Origin: Micromonospora chokoriensis
Lineage (GTDB): Bacteria; Actinomycetota; Actinomycetes; Mycobacteriales; Micromonosporaceae
DNA length: 64,000 nt
Assembly (NCBI RefSeq): GCF_000718555.1
Contig: NZ_JOAN01000007.1
Span: 62,001-126,000 of the forward strand
Direction of reading: 5' to 3'
Below the pieces are notes generated by a model. It was given only the letters and a program-made list of their open reading frames with translations. It was not told the origin of the DNA and did no database searches. Shown piece by piece: positions 34,712 to 44,556 of this stretch. Numbering within the stretch: position 1 is the first letter of the stretch; each line of letters starts with the position of its first letter. The position numbers and the translations under genes were made by a program.

Positions 34712-35310
34712 TCGCCAGCGTGCGCGGCACGGTGACCGCGACGGGCCCGGACCAGGCCGTGATCGAGGTCGGCGGTGTCGGCCTCGCCGTGCACTGCGCA
34801 CCCGGGACGCTCGCCGAGCTACGGGTCGGCCAGGTCGCCCGGCTCGCCACCAGCCTGATCGTGCGGGAAGACTCGCTGACCCTCTACGGCTTCGCCGACG
34901 ACGACGCCAAGTCGCTGTTCGAGCTGCTCCAGACCGCCAGTGGGGTCGGCCCACGACTGGCCCAGGCGGTGCTGGCAGTGCACACCCCGGACGCGGTGCG
35001 CAAGGCGATCGCCAACGCCGACACGGCCGCTCTGACCCGCGTACCGGGGATCGGTAAGAAGGGTGCGGAACGTCTGGTGCTGGAGCTACGCGACCGGATC
35101 GGCCCGGTCCCGATCGGCGCGGACGGCGCGGCCGGGGTGACCCGCGGCAGCTGGCCCGAGCAGGTCCGGCAGGCGCTGGTCGGGCTGGGCTGGACGGCCG
35201 GTCAGGCCGATCAGGCGGTGGCCGCGGTGGCGGAGTCGATCGAGGGGGAGACCCCGCCGGTGCCGGTCCTGCTCAAGCAGGCCATCCGCCTGCTGGGCCG
35301 CACCCGATGA
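34708..35310 (+). CDS. ruvA: Holliday junction branch-migration protein RuvA
   Basis: A 200-residue DNA-binding subunit. It has an N-terminal OB-fold ([20 protein letters not shown]), two helix-hairpin-helix motifs ([16 protein letters not shown] and [19 protein letters not shown]), a flexible acidic linker and the C-terminal domain III ([19 protein letters not shown]) that binds RuvB. It overlaps ruvC by 4 bases. Confidence 0.97.
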   Translation: MIASVRGTVTATGPDQAVIEVGGVGLAVHCAPGTLAELRVGQVARLATSLIVREDSLTLYGFADDDAKSLFELLQTASGVGPRLAQAVLAVHTPDAVRKAIANADTAALTRVPGIGKKGAERLVLELRDRIGPVPIGADGAAGVTRGSWPEQVRQALVGLGWTAGQADQAVAAVAESIEGETPPVPVLLKQAIRLLGRTR

Positions 35311-35330
35311 GCGCGCGGGTGGCCCGATGA
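35307..35330 (+). other. 7-codon linker ORF between ruvA and ruvB
   Basis: The ATG at 35307 overlaps the ruvA stop (ATGA). It reads MSARVAR and stops at TGA 35328-35330, which overlaps the ruvB ATG (35327). A terminating ribosome could thus be handed from ruvA to ruvB. The CCCGATGAGCG sequence occurs twice here, so the linker may come from a small duplication of the gene junction. Confidence 0.45.
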
Positions 35331-36394
35331 GCGAGACCGAGGGGCTCGTGTCGGCGTACGTCAGCGACGCCGACCGGGACGCGGAGGCCACGGTACGGCC
35401 GAAGCGGCTGGCCGAGTTCATCGCTCAGGACCGGGTACGCGACCAGCTCGACCTGTTGTTGCAGGGCGCCATGCGGCGGGGGTCGCCACCGGACCACATC
35501 CTGCTCTCCGGCCCGCCCGGGTTGGGCAAGACGAGCCTGGCCAACATCGTCGCCGCCGAGTTGGGCGCGGGCATCCGGGTGACCAGCGGCCCGGCGATCG
35601 AGCGTTCCGGCGATCTGGCGGCGATCCTGACCAGTCTCGCCGAGGGCGACGTGCTCTTCATCGACGAGATCCATCGGATCGCGCGGCCGGCCGAGGAGCT
35701 GCTCTACAGCGCCATGGAGGACTTCCGGGTCGACGTGGTGGTCGGCAAGGGTCCGGGGGCGACGGCGATTCCGCTGGACGTCGAGCCGTTCACCCTGGTC
35801 GGCGCGACGACCCGCTCGGGCCTGTTGACCGGGCCGATGCGCGACCGGTTCGGCTTCGTCGCGCACCTCGACTTCTACGCCCCGGCGGATCTGGAGACGC
35901 TGCTGCACCGCTCGGCGCGGATCCTGGGGGTGCCGATCACCCCCGACGGCGCTACCGAGATCGCCGGTCGGTCCCGGGGCACGCCGCGGATCGCCAACCG
36001 GCTGCTGCGCCGGGTCCGCGACTATGCCGAGGTGCGGGCCGACGGGGTGGTCGATCTCGACACCGCCCGTGCCGCCCTGATCGTGTACGACGTGGACGCG
36101 CTCGGCCTGGACCGGCTCGACCGCGCGGTGCTGACCGCGTTGGTCGACTCGTTCCGGGGCGGCCCGGTCGGGTTGTCCACCCTCGCGGTGGCGGTGGGGG
36201 AGCAGCCGGACACGGTCGAGGAGGTCTGCGAGCCGTTCCTGGTGCGGGCTGGTCTGTTGGCCCGTACGCCCCGGGGGCGGGTGGCTACCGAGGCCGCCTG
36301 GCGGCATCTGGGACGCACCCCGCCGAATGGTACATTTGGCGCGGATAGTCCGCCTGTGCCCGATCTGTTCTCCTTGGATACCGAACTGCCGTGA
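35327..36394 (+). CDS. ruvB: Holliday junction branch-migration ATPase RuvB
   Basis: A 355-residue AAA+ motor with the Walker A motif [15 protein letters not shown], the Walker B motif LFIDEIHRI, sensor 1 LVGATTRSG and the arginine-finger region GPMRDRFGF. The C-terminal winged helix contains [17 protein letters not shown]. The N-terminus [18 protein letters not shown] is typical. It ends the ruvCAB unit. Confidence 0.97.
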   Translation: MSETEGLVSAYVSDADRDAEATVRPKRLAEFIAQDRVRDQLDLLLQGAMRRGSPPDHILLSGPPGLGKTSLANIVAAELGAGIRVTSGPAIERSGDLAAILTSLAEGDVLFIDEIHRIARPAEELLYSAMEDFRVDVVVGKGPGATAIPLDVEPFTLVGATTRSGLLTGPMRDRFGFVAHLDFYAPADLETLLHRSARILGVPITPDGATEIAGRSRGTPRIANRLLRRVRDYAEVRADGVVDLDTARAALIVYDVDALGLDRLDRAVLTALVDSFRGGPVGLSTLAVAVGEQPDTVEEVCEPFLVRAGLLARTPRGRVATEAAWRHLGRTPPNGTFGADSPPVPDLFSLDTELP

Positions 36395-36533
36395 TGTGAA
36401 CGTGATCTGTGCCGCATTCGGTGTTCTCAGGTGCAGGGTTTAGACTTCGCCGCGGTCTGTACAGGACGTGAGAATCCGCCTCCGCTCCGGCACCCACGGT
36501 GCCGGGCAGGTGGCCAATGGGAAGGCAGTAACC
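36395..36533. other. Intergenic region, ruvB / yajC
   Basis: A 139-base spacer. A hairpin with arms CCGGCACC (36487-36494) and GGTGCCGG (36498-36505) lies close to the yajC ribosome site. TTTAGACT near 36439 is the only AT-rich patch and may belong to a yajC promoter. Confidence 0.35.
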
Positions 36534-36872
36534 GTGCAATACGCAGCAGCGGGCGGCGGGGCCGGCGGTTTCACGCCGATCCTGATGATCGCCCTGCTCT
36601 TCGGTGTCATGTACTTCATGATGATCCGGCCCCAGCAGAAGCGCCGCCGTGAGGCGGAGTCGATGCAGTCCAACCTCGGCCCCGGCGACGAGGTCGTGAC
36701 CATCGGTGGGCTCTACGGCACGGTCACCGGCATCGAGGACGACACTGTCCTGATCGAGGTCGCACCGGGCGTGCAGACCCGCTACGCCCGCCCGGCCATC
36801 GCGCGGGTGGTCACCCGCGCGGAGCTGCCGAGCGAGCCGGTCACCGAGGACGCGGACACCGCCAAGGACTGA
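36534..36872 (+). CDS. yajC: Preprotein translocase accessory subunit YajC
   Basis: A 112-residue protein. One N-terminal transmembrane helix (FTPILMIALLFGVMYFMMI) is followed by the conserved RPQQKRRREAESMQ and a small domain with GDEVVTIGGLYGTV. YajC binds SecDF at the translocon. GTG 36534 follows GGGAAGG; a longer frame from 36468 is unsupported. Confidence 0.95.
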   Translation: MQYAAAGGGAGGFTPILMIALLFGVMYFMMIRPQQKRRREAESMQSNLGPGDEVVTIGGLYGTVTGIEDDTVLIEVAPGVQTRYARPAIARVVTRAELPSEPVTEDADTAKD

Positions 36873-37147
36873 CCCCGTCCCGGGAGCGGTGGGTCCGGCG
36901 TACGACCGGTCGACCGGCTTCCGGGTTGCCGCGCCCGACGGGGCAGCGGACGAGACGTGAAAACTGGATAGTTGGGTCGACGCCGGGCGTCGGCACGATT
37001 CCGTGGCCGTCGGCGTTCCACGCCGGGGCGCCCGGTCTTCGTGTCGGCATCTCGTCGGCTCAAGGCAGACCCGTCGGGCGGGGCCCCCGGCCCGACACCG
37101 CCGCCGCTGCGCACAGCGGCGCGACCGTACAGGGAGACAGGACAGCC

Positions 37148-39058
37148 GTGGCACCACCACCTCAGGGACAGATGCGCCCCGGGCGGCAGCTCGCCGTGCT
37201 CGGGTTCATCTTCGTGGTCCTCTATCTTTTGGTGTTCTTCGCCGGAGCCAACGGCAGCTTGAAGGACCGGCTCGAGCCAAAGCTCGGTCTGGACCTGATC
37301 GGCGGCACCCGGATGACGCTGGAGGCGACCAACACCGTCGATGGCAAGCCGCCGACGGCGGAGAACCTCGAGGAGGCCCGGCAGATCATCGAGAACCGGG
37401 TCAACGGGCTCGGCGTGGCCGAGGCCGAGGTGGTCACCGAGGGCAACCGGAACATCGTCATCTCCCTGCCCGGTGAGAACCGGAACCTCGACGAGGTGGG
37501 CAGCGCGGCCGAGCTGCGCTTCCGCAAGGTGCTCAAAGCCGCCTCCGGCAGCGGCGTGGCCGAGGCACCGCCCGCCGCCACGCCGACCCCGTCCGGCAGC
37601 GCCGTCCCGACCCCGTCCGGCAGCGTGCAGCCGACTCCGTCGGGCAGCGCCTCGCCGAAGGTGACCTCGTCGCCCAGCGGCGGTCAGGGTGGGATGGCCC
37701 CGGCGTCGCCGAGCGCCACGCCGACCCCCTCCGCGTCCGCCACGGCCTCGCCGAGCGCCGCCGCGCCCAGTGCCAGCTCCGAGCCGGTGCCGGCCAGCAT
37801 CGAGGAGCAGCGCAAGGCCGTCGAGCAGAAGGTCGGCGCGGCATCCTGGCAGGCCGCCAACGGGCTGCAGGCCCCGGCCGACCTGAGCGCCGACCCGTCG
37901 CTCGCCGACAAGCTCAAGCCGTTCGGCACGCTGTCGGCGCAGGAGGTCGCGGTGCTGCCGGCGCAGATGCAGTTCAACGTGCCGACGATCAGCTGCGCGC
38001 AGCTCGACAAGCGCCCGCCGGCGTCGATCTCCGACCCGAACCAGCAGGTCGTCGCCTGCGAGGACGGCGCCTCGAAGAACCTGCTCGACAAGGCCAAGGT
38101 GCTCGGCACCGACGTGGACGACGCCGACGCGGTGCTCGACCAGACCAACGCCTGGGTGGTCAGCCTCGACTTCACCGGCGACGGCCAGGGCAAGTGGACC
38201 AACCTCACCCGTGAGGCGTTCAACAACGAGGGTCAGGCCTGCGACGCGACCGCGCTGGGCCAGGACGGCAAGTGCCGAGTGGCCGTCGTGCTGGACAACG
38301 AGATCGTCTCCTCCCCGGAGATCCAGGGCGTGCTGACCGGCAACTCCCAGATCACCGGCAACTTCAACCAGAAGGACGCCAGCGCGCTCGCCGGCCAGCT
38401 GCGCTACGGCGCGCTGCCGGTGACCTTCAAGCAGCAGGAGGCGCAGAACGTCACCGCCACCCTGGGCGCCAGCCACCTGCGCGCCGGTCTGCTCGCGGCG
38501 GGCATCGGCATGCTGCTGGTCATCATCTACTCGTTCTTCTACTACCGGCTGCTCGGCTCGGTGATCTTCCTGAGCCTCATCCTCTCCGCGCTGCTGGTCT
38601 TCGGCGCGCTTGTGGTGCTCGGCCGGCAGATCGGCTTCACGCTCACCCTCGCCGGCATCGCCGGCATGATCGTCTCACTAGGTGTGGCGGCGGACTCGTT
38701 CGTCATCTACTTCGAACGATTGAAGGACGAGATCCGGGAGGGGCGTAGCCCGCGTAGCGCGGTGCCCCGCGCCTGGATCCGGGCCCGCCGCACGATCATC
38801 TCGGCCAACGCGATCACCCTGCTCTCCGCGGTGGTGCTCTACGTGGTCTCGGTCGGCACGGTCAAGGGCTTCGCGTTCGCCCTCGGTCTGGCCACCGTGC
38901 TGGACCTGGTCGTGGTCTTCCTCTTCCGCCACCCGATCATGACGATGTTCGCCCGGACCCGGGCGTTCCTGTCCCCGCGGGTCAGCGGTCTGGGCCGGGC
39001 GCTTCCGGCCCGCAACCAGCCGACTCAGCCCCGCAACCCGCGCGCCAAGGAGGCCTGA
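37148..39058 (+). CDS. secD: Protein translocase subunit SecD
   Basis: A 636-residue membrane protein that with SecF uses the proton gradient to pull exported proteins. The first helix (LAVLGFIFVVLYLLVFFAG) is followed by the P1 domain with LGLDLIGGTRMTLEA. A low-complexity Ser/Pro/Thr insert of about 85 residues (positions about 140-225) lies in the extracytoplasmic part. The C-terminal five helices begin near GLLAAGIGMLLVIIYSFFYY and contain the conserved GVAADSFVIYFERLKDE. GTG 37148 has AGGGAGACAGGA upstream; the 74 extra codons of the longer frame are spurious. The 275-base gap from yajC may hold its own promoter. Confidence 0.95.
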   Translation: MAPPPQGQMRPGRQLAVLGFIFVVLYLLVFFAGANGSLKDRLEPKLGLDLIGGTRMTLEATNTVDGKPPTAENLEEARQIIENRVNGLGVAEAEVVTEGNRNIVISLPGENRNLDEVGSAAELRFRKVLKAASGSGVAEAPPAATPTPSGSAVPTPSGSVQPTPSGSASPKVTSSPSGGQGGMAPASPSATPTPSASATASPSAAAPSASSEPVPASIEEQRKAVEQKVGAASWQAANGLQAPADLSADPSLADKLKPFGTLSAQEVAVLPAQMQFNVPTISCAQLDKRPPASISDPNQQVVACEDGASKNLLDKAKVLGTDVDDADAVLDQTNAWVVSLDFTGDGQGKWTNLTREAFNNEGQACDATALGQDGKCRVAVVLDNEIVSSPEIQGVLTGNSQITGNFNQKDASALAGQLRYGALPVTFKQQEAQNVTATLGASHLRAGLLAAGIGMLLVIIYSFFYYRLLGSVIFLSLILSALLVFGALVVLGRQIGFTLTLAGIAGMIVSLGVAADSFVIYFERLKDEIREGRSPRSAVPRAWIRARRTIISANAITLLSAVVLYVVSVGTVKGFAFALGLATVLDLVVVFLFRHPIMTMFARTRAFLSPRVSGLGRALPARNQPTQPRNPRAKEA

Positions 39059-39059
39059 G

Positions 39060-40253
39060 ATGGCTGAAAACGGTCTGGCGAGCCGCCTCTACAACGGCGA
39101 GGCCGGTCTCAACATCGTCGGCCGGCGCAAGCTCTGGTTCGGCGTCGCCGGGATCCTGGTCCTGATCGCGATCCTCAGCTTCTCGCTCCGGGGCTTCAGC
39201 CTGGGCATCGAGTTCGCCGGCGGCAACTCGTTCCAGGTGCCGGCCAGCGTCGGCACCCTGAACGACGCCGAGCGCGAGGTCAACGCGGCCCTCACCGCCG
39301 AGAACACAGGCGCCCACGTGGCCACCGCGCAGAAGGTCGGCGGCCCCGGCGGTGACTCCTACGAGCTGCGTACCGGGCAGCTCACCGCCGAGCAGGCCAA
39401 CGCGGTCAAGGCTCAGATCGCCAAGGACTTCGGCATCAACGCCGACCAGATCAGCGGTAACCAGGTCAGCGAGGCGTGGGGTAGCCAGGTGACCTCGCGG
39501 GCCATCCTCGGTCTGGTCATCTTCATCGCGCTGGTGATGGTCTACCTGATCCTGCGCTTCGAGTGGCGGATGGCCGTCGCCGCGGTCGCCTCGCTGATCA
39601 CGAACCTGGTCCTCACCGCCGGCATCTACTCGCTTGTCGGCTTCGAGGTCACCCCGTCGACGATCATCGGCTTCCTCACCATCCTGGGCTTCGCGCTCTA
39701 CGACGTGGTGGTGGTCTTCGACAAGGTCCAGGAGAACACCCGGGGCATCACCGCCAACAACAACCAGACGTACGGCGAGGCGGCCAACCTGGCCGTCAAC
39801 CAGAGCCTGATGCGGTCGTTGAACACCTCCGTGGTGGCCCTGCTGCCGGTCGGCGGTCTGCTCTTCATCGGTGCCGGTCTGCTCGGCGCCGGCACGCTGA
39901 AGGACCTCGGCCTGGTGCTGTTCGTCGGTATGGCGGTGGCGTTCCTGACCTCCATCCTGGTGGCCACCCCGCTGCTGGCGCTGCTCAAGAACTACGACCC
40001 GCGGATCCAGGCGCACAACAAGCGCGTCCTGACCCGCCGGGGCGGCCTCGCCCGCGGCGAGGTCACCGGTAAGGGTGTCGTGAGCCCGGCCTCGGCCGAC
40101 GCGACCGACGAGCCGCTCGACGCGGACGCCGCCGCGCTGGCTGGTGCCGCCCCCAAGGTGGGCGCTCGGCCGGCGGGCAAGCGGCCGACCGGCGTCCGGG
40201 GCGGTCGCCCGGCTGGCGGCGGCAACCGGCCGGGTGGCGCCAAGCGGCGCTGA
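39060..40253 (+). CDS. secF: Protein translocase subunit SecF
   Basis: A 397-residue six-helix partner of SecD. It has FSLGIEFAGGNSF in the first periplasmic segment, LGFALYDVVVVFDKVQEN (the proton-path Asp and the conserved helix 4) and MRSLNTSVVALLPVGGLL. The last 70 residues are a basic Gly/Arg/Ala-rich cytoplasmic tail. It follows secD directly and ends before a strong terminator. Confidence 0.96.
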   Translation: MAENGLASRLYNGEAGLNIVGRRKLWFGVAGILVLIAILSFSLRGFSLGIEFAGGNSFQVPASVGTLNDAEREVNAALTAENTGAHVATAQKVGGPGGDSYELRTGQLTAEQANAVKAQIAKDFGINADQISGNQVSEAWGSQVTSRAILGLVIFIALVMVYLILRFEWRMAVAAVASLITNLVLTAGIYSLVGFEVTPSTIIGFLTILGFALYDVVVVFDKVQENTRGITANNNQTYGEAANLAVNQSLMRSLNTSVVALLPVGGLLFIGAGLLGAGTLKDLGLVLFVGMAVAFLTSILVATPLLALLKNYDPRIQAHNKRVLTRRGGLARGEVTGKGVVSPASADATDEPLDADAAALAGAAPKVGARPAGKRPTGVRGGRPAGGGNRPGGAKRR

Positions 40254-40270
40254 CCCGACAGGAAACACCC

Positions 40271-40306
40271 GAACGGCGTCCGGCATGCTGTTGCCGGACG
40301 CCGTTC
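40271..40306. terminator. Terminator after secF
   Basis: A perfect 14-bp stem (GAACGGCGTCCGGC at 40271-40284 with 40293-40306) and an 8-base loop stand 17 bases after the secF stop. It ends only 25 bases before apt, so apt either has a promoter within the stem region or depends on readthrough. Confidence 0.8.
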
Positions 40307-40331
40307 GTCGTTGAAGGGGAGCGAGACAGCC

Positions 40332-40898
40332 GTGACGGAAACCCACAGCACCGCGGCGCACGGGGACAGCGGCCCGGAGGTCGCCCGACTGGTCGCCAGT
40401 CGGGTGCTGGACGTGCCCGACTTTCCCAAGCCCGGCATCATGTTCAAGGACCTGATGCCACTCTTCGCCGACGGGAAGGTCTTCCGTGACGTGATCGACG
40501 GGATCGTCGCTTACCACGGGCGGGACGCCTTCGACGTGGTGGTCGGCATCGAGGCGCGCGGGTTCGTGGTCGCGGCCGCCGTCGCGTACGCGGCCGGGGT
40601 GGGCGTGGTGCCGGTGCGCAAGGCCGGCAAGCTGCCTCGCCCGGCGCACTCGGTCTCCTACGAGCTGGAGTACGGCGAGGCCACCCTCGAAGTGCACGAG
40701 GACGCCTTCACCGCCGGGCACCGGGTGCTGGTGGTCGACGACGTGCTGGCCACCGGTGGCACGGCCGAGGCGACGCTGGACCTGGTCGAGCGGGCCGGCG
40801 GGACGGTCACCGGCTTCACCGTGCTGCTGGAGCTCGGCTTCCTGGGAGGGCGCGAGAGACTGACGCCGCGTCCCGTCCACGCCCTACTGACCGTTTGA
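40332..40898 (+). CDS. apt: Adenine phosphoribosyltransferase
   Basis: A 188-residue purine-salvage enzyme that makes AMP from adenine and PRPP. Conserved parts are DFPKPGIMFKDLMPLFAD, the adenine-site loop GIEARGFVVAAAVAY and the PRPP motif VLVVDDVLATGGTAEA. GTG 40332 follows GGGGAGCGAG. Placement between secDF and rel is a classic actinobacterial order. Confidence 0.96.
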   Translation: MTETHSTAAHGDSGPEVARLVASRVLDVPDFPKPGIMFKDLMPLFADGKVFRDVIDGIVAYHGRDAFDVVVGIEARGFVVAAAVAYAAGVGVVPVRKAGKLPRPAHSVSYELEYGEATLEVHEDAFTAGHRVLVVDDVLATGGTAEATLDLVERAGGTVTGFTVLLELGFLGGRERLTPRPVHALLTV

Positions 40899-41067
40899 TC
40901 CCGGACCCGGCGGATGGGCCGGGCGCCGACCGTCTGGCGGAGCGGCAGGGGACCGTCCGTGCGGGTAGCATTGCCCATTGCTGACGCCGGCGGTACACCG
41001 TCCGGCGGGCGAGACCAGGCCGGCCGATGTTCGGCTGGCGTGTTTCCGGCGAGCGGTGAGGAGGCCG

Positions 41068-43590
41068 GTGTCCCACGATGTCGTCCCTCCGGCGGAGGGC
41101 ACGGTGCACCCGACAGGCGACGCTGACGGCTCGATGACCGACCGGCCGAGCGACGTGCCAGCCCGGGTGACGGGCACCGGCAACGGCTCCGGCAGGGCTT
41201 CCAGCGAGAGCGCGGCGCATCCGACCAGTGGCCCGCCGAGCGTCGAGGCGTCCCCGGGCGCCGACGGCGTCGTGGTGCCGTTCCCGACCGACGCCGGCAT
41301 CGACCCGTCGCCCAGTGGCGGCTTCGGGCTGTCCAACGCGCCCACCGGCCGGCGGGTGCGGGCCCGGCTGGCCCGGTTCAACGCGCCCTGGCAGACCTCT
41401 CAGGTCAGCGAGGTGCTGGAGCCGCTCATCGCGAGCCACCGGGACAACCACCCCAAGGCGGACGCCCGCCTGCTCCAGCGCGCCTTCGACACGGCCGCGC
41501 GGTGGCACTCCGGGCAGTACCGCAAGTCCGGCGACCCTTACATCACCCACCCGCTCGCGGTGGCGACGATCCTCGGCAACCTGGGGATGGACACCACCAC
41601 GCTTGTCGCCGCGCTGCTGCACGACACCATCGAGGACACCGAGTACACCCTCGACCAGATGCGTGCCGACTTCGGTGGCGAGGTCGCCCTGCTTGTCGAC
41701 GGTGTCACGAAGCTCGACAAGGTCAAGCTGGGCGACGCGGCCAAGGCCGAGACGATCCGCAAGATGGTCGTGGCGATGGCCAAGGACCCGCGGGTGCTGG
41801 TGATCAAGCTCGCCGACCGGCTGCACAACATGCGTACCCTGACCTTCCTGCCCCGCCCCAAGCAGGAGCAGAAGGCCAAGGAGACGCTGGAGATCCTGGC
41901 GCCGCTGGCGCACCGCCTCGGTATGAACACGATCAAGTGGGAGCTGGAGGATCTGTCCTTCGGCACGCTGTTCCCGAAGCGGTACGAGGAGATCAACCGG
42001 CTGATCGGGGAGCACCAGCCGCAGCGCGAGTCGCTGTTGCGGCAGGTGACGCAGAAGGTCGGCACGGACCTGAAGGCCGCCAAGATCAAGGCGGAGACCA
42101 CCGGGCGGCCGAAGCACCTCTACTCGATCTACCAGAAGATGATCGTGCGGGGTCGCGACTTCAACGACATCTACGACCTGGTGGGCGTGCGCATCCTGGT
42201 CGACACGGTTCGCGACTGCTACGCGGCGCTGGGTGTGATCCACGCCAACTGGCAGCCGGTGCCGGGCCGGTTCAAGGACTACATCGCGATGCCCAAGTTC
42301 AACATGTACCAGTCGTTGCACACGACGGTCATCGGGCCCACCGGCAAGCCGGTGGAGATGCAGATCCGCACGTACGCGATGCACCGCACCGCGGAGTTCG
42401 GCATCGCCGCGCACTGGAAGTACAAGGAGCACAAGGGCACTCAGATCGTTGGCCCGCCCGCGCACATCGACGAGATGACCTGGCTGCGGCAGTTGCTCGA
42501 CTGGCAGCGCGAGGCCGCCGACCCGAGCGAGTTCCTGGACGCGCTGCGCTTCGACCTGTCCAGCCAGGAGGTGTACGTCTTCACCCCGAAGGGTGACGTC
42601 ATCCCGCTGCCGACCGGGTCGACGCCTGTGGACTTCGCCTACGCGGTGCACACCGAGGTGGGGCACAAGTGCATCGGGGCGCGGGTCAACGGCAAGTTGG
42701 TGCCGTTGGAGTCGACGCTGTCCAACGGCGACGTGATCGAGATCTTCACGTCGAAGTCCGAGACGGCCGGCCCGACGCAAGACTGGCTGGGCTTCGTCAA
42801 GAGCCCGCGCGCACGCACGAAGATCCGCCAGTACTTCAACAAGGAGCGGCGCGAGGAGGCGATCGAGGCCGGCAAGGACGCGATCGTCAAGGCGATGCGC
42901 AAGCAGGGCATGCCGTTGCAGCGGATGCTCACCTCCGACGCGCTCATGTCGATCGCTCGGGACCTGCACCTGGCCGACGTGGCCTCGCTCTACGCGGCGG
43001 TCGGCGACAGTCAGGTCTCCGCCCAGTCGGTGGTGCAGAAGCTGATGGCCGCGTACGGCGGCGAGGAGGGCGCGGCGGAGGACATCGCCGAGACCGCCGT
43101 CGCCACCCGGCCACCGCGCAGCCGGCAGAGCAGCAGCGACCCGGGCGTGGTGGTCCGGGGCGTCAGCGACGTCTGGATCAAGCTGGCCCGCTGCTGCACC
43201 CCGGTCCCACCGGACTCGGTGTTCGGCTTCGTCACCCGCTCCGGCGGGGTGAGCGTGCACCGCGACGACTGCGCCAACGCCGAGGACCTGCGCGCGCAGG
43301 CCGAGCGGGTCGTCGAGGTGAGTTGGAAGCTCACCTCCGCCTCGACGTTCCTGGTCGCCATCCAGGTCGAGGCGTTGGACCGGCACAAGCTGCTGGCCGA
43401 CGTCACCCGGGTGCTCTCCGACGAGCGGGTCAACATCCTCTCCGCCACCGTCACCACCACCCGCGACCGGGTGGCGGTGAGCCGGTTCAGCTTCGAGATG
43501 GCCGACCCGAAGCACCTGGGCCACCTGCTGGCCACGGTTCGCAAGGTCGACGGCGTCTTCGACGCCTACCGGGTCACCTCCGGCGCCTGA
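41068..43590 (+). CDS. rel: Bifunctional (p)ppGpp synthetase/hydrolase Rel
   Basis: An 840-residue stringent-response enzyme. After an unusually long disordered N-terminus (about 100 residues) come the hydrolase HD domain ([23 protein letters not shown]) and the synthetase domain with the [20 protein letters not shown] core. A TGS domain ([20 protein letters not shown]), a zinc-finger-like region ([19 protein letters not shown]) and a C-terminal ACT domain follow. The RFKD motif, not EFDD, is the mark of bifunctional enzymes. GTG 41068 has GAGGAGG upstream; the frame open to 40978 lacks a site. Confidence 0.95.
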   Translation: MSHDVVPPAEGTVHPTGDADGSMTDRPSDVPARVTGTGNGSGRASSESAAHPTSGPPSVEASPGADGVVVPFPTDAGIDPSPSGGFGLSNAPTGRRVRARLARFNAPWQTSQVSEVLEPLIASHRDNHPKADARLLQRAFDTAARWHSGQYRKSGDPYITHPLAVATILGNLGMDTTTLVAALLHDTIEDTEYTLDQMRADFGGEVALLVDGVTKLDKVKLGDAAKAETIRKMVVAMAKDPRVLVIKLADRLHNMRTLTFLPRPKQEQKAKETLEILAPLAHRLGMNTIKWELEDLSFGTLFPKRYEEINRLIGEHQPQRESLLRQVTQKVGTDLKAAKIKAETTGRPKHLYSIYQKMIVRGRDFNDIYDLVGVRILVDTVRDCYAALGVIHANWQPVPGRFKDYIAMPKFNMYQSLHTTVIGPTGKPVEMQIRTYAMHRTAEFGIAAHWKYKEHKGTQIVGPPAHIDEMTWLRQLLDWQREAADPSEFLDALRFDLSSQEVYVFTPKGDVIPLPTGSTPVDFAYAVHTEVGHKCIGARVNGKLVPLESTLSNGDVIEIFTSKSETAGPTQDWLGFVKSPRARTKIRQYFNKERREEAIEAGKDAIVKAMRKQGMPLQRMLTSDALMSIARDLHLADVASLYAAVGDSQVSAQSVVQKLMAAYGGEEGAAEDIAETAVATRPPRSRQSSSDPGVVVRGVSDVWIKLARCCTPVPPDSVFGFVTRSGGVSVHRDDCANAEDLRAQAERVVEVSWKLTSASTFLVAIQVEALDRHKLLADVTRVLSDERVNILSATVTTTRDRVAVSRFSFEMADPKHLGHLLATVRKVDGVFDAYRVTSGA

Positions 43591-43610
43591 CGCGTACCCC
43601 GGACACGACA

Positions 43611-43637
43611 GCGCCCGCCGGCTCAGCCGGCGGGCGC
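43611..43637. terminator. Bidirectional terminator after rel
   Basis: A 12-bp perfect stem (GCGCCCGCCGGC at 43611-43622 with 43626-43637) and a 3-base loop lie between the converging rel and cyclophilin genes. Confidence 0.8.
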
Positions 43638-43656
43638 TTGGTCGTCTGCGCGAGTG

Positions 43657-44496
43657 TCAGCTCTGCGGCGCGCTCATCGTGAGGTCCTTGATGATGACCT
43701 CCTTCTTCGGGTGGCCGCCGCCGGCCTGCTGGGCGAACGCCCCGTCGTCGCCGGCCTTGGCCACGTCCATGACGAGGTCCATGCCGCCGGTGATGGTGCC
43801 CAGCACGGTGTACGCCGGGTCCAGCGGAGAGTCGCCGTACACGATGAAGAACTGGCTGCCGGTGCTGCCCGGTTCGCTGGACTTGGCCATCGCGATGACA
43901 CCCTCCGGGTACGGCGGGCGCTTGTCGGTGGGCAGGTTCTCCTCGGCCATCCGGTAGCTCGGGCCGCCCTGGCCGTCGGTGTCCCGCCAGCCGTTGCCGG
44001 TGGCGCTGGGGTCACCGCACTGCAACACCTTGATGCCCTCGGTCACGAGGCGGTGGCACTTGGTGTTGTCGAAGAAGTTCTTCTCCGCGAGGTAGGTGAA
44101 GCTGCCCGCCGTGCACGGCACCAGCGACCGGTCGATCTTGGCGGTGATCGGGCCGAGGTTGGTGTCGATCGTCATGGTCTGGATGCCCTTGGCGGACTGC
44201 TGGTTGCTCGGCACCCCCACGTCCTTGATCTGCGGGGGCCGCTGCTCCTTGGGCAGTGCGGTGTACGCGCACTCGGAAGCGCCAGCCGCCGGCGCGGCGG
44301 TGTCGGTCTTGTCATCGTCGCCGCCGAGGGTCACCGCCAGCCAGACGGTGCCGGCGACCACGAGCACCAGTGCGGCGCCCGCGCTGACGATCGCCGTTGT
44401 CTGCCGGCGCTTGCGGGCCTTCGCCGCGCGCTCGGCCATATCCTTCTCGAGCCGGGCGCGTGCCGCCGCGCGCTGCCGCTCTCTGGTGGACGTCAC
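43657..44496 (-). CDS. Membrane-anchored cyclophilin-type peptidyl-prolyl isomerase (1)
   Basis: A 279-residue protein. A basic cytoplasmic N-terminus (RERQRAAARARLEKDMAERA) is followed by one transmembrane helix (TTAIVSAGAALVLVVAGTVWLAV) and an extracellular cyclophilin domain. Domain hallmarks are FDNTKCHRLVTEGIKVLQCGDPSATGNG, GVIAMAKSSEPGSTGSQFFIVYG and YTVLGTITGGMDLVM. Four Cys (SECAYT, VPCTAG, TKCHRL, LQCGDP) are also conserved in the neighbouring paralogue and may form disulfides. GTG 44496 follows AGGAGGATCC. Such proteins assist folding of exported proteins. Confidence 0.9.
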   Translation of the reverse strand: MTSTRERQRAAARARLEKDMAERAAKARKRRQTTAIVSAGAALVLVVAGTVWLAVTLGGDDDKTDTAAPAAGASECAYTALPKEQRPPQIKDVGVPSNQQSAKGIQTMTIDTNLGPITAKIDRSLVPCTAGSFTYLAEKNFFDNTKCHRLVTEGIKVLQCGDPSATGNGWRDTDGQGGPSYRMAEENLPTDKRPPYPEGVIAMAKSSEPGSTGSQFFIVYGDSPLDPAYTVLGTITGGMDLVMDVAKAGDDGAFAQQAGGGHPKKEVIIKDLTMSAPQS

Positions 44497-44556
44497 GCCT
44501 GGATCCTCCTGGCTGTCTGCTGCTGAGTGCCGCGTTAGATGGGTGGTGGCGCCCGG

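Noticed and set aside
36926..37147. N-terminal extension of SecD by 74 residues
   Set aside because: The extension is Arg/Pro-rich without similarity to SecD, and GTG 37148 has a ribosome site and starts a normal SecD.
40816..43524. 902-codon minus-strand frame opposite rel
   Set aside because: rel has all its domains on the plus strand. The antisense product is low-complexity His/Arg/Val sequence.
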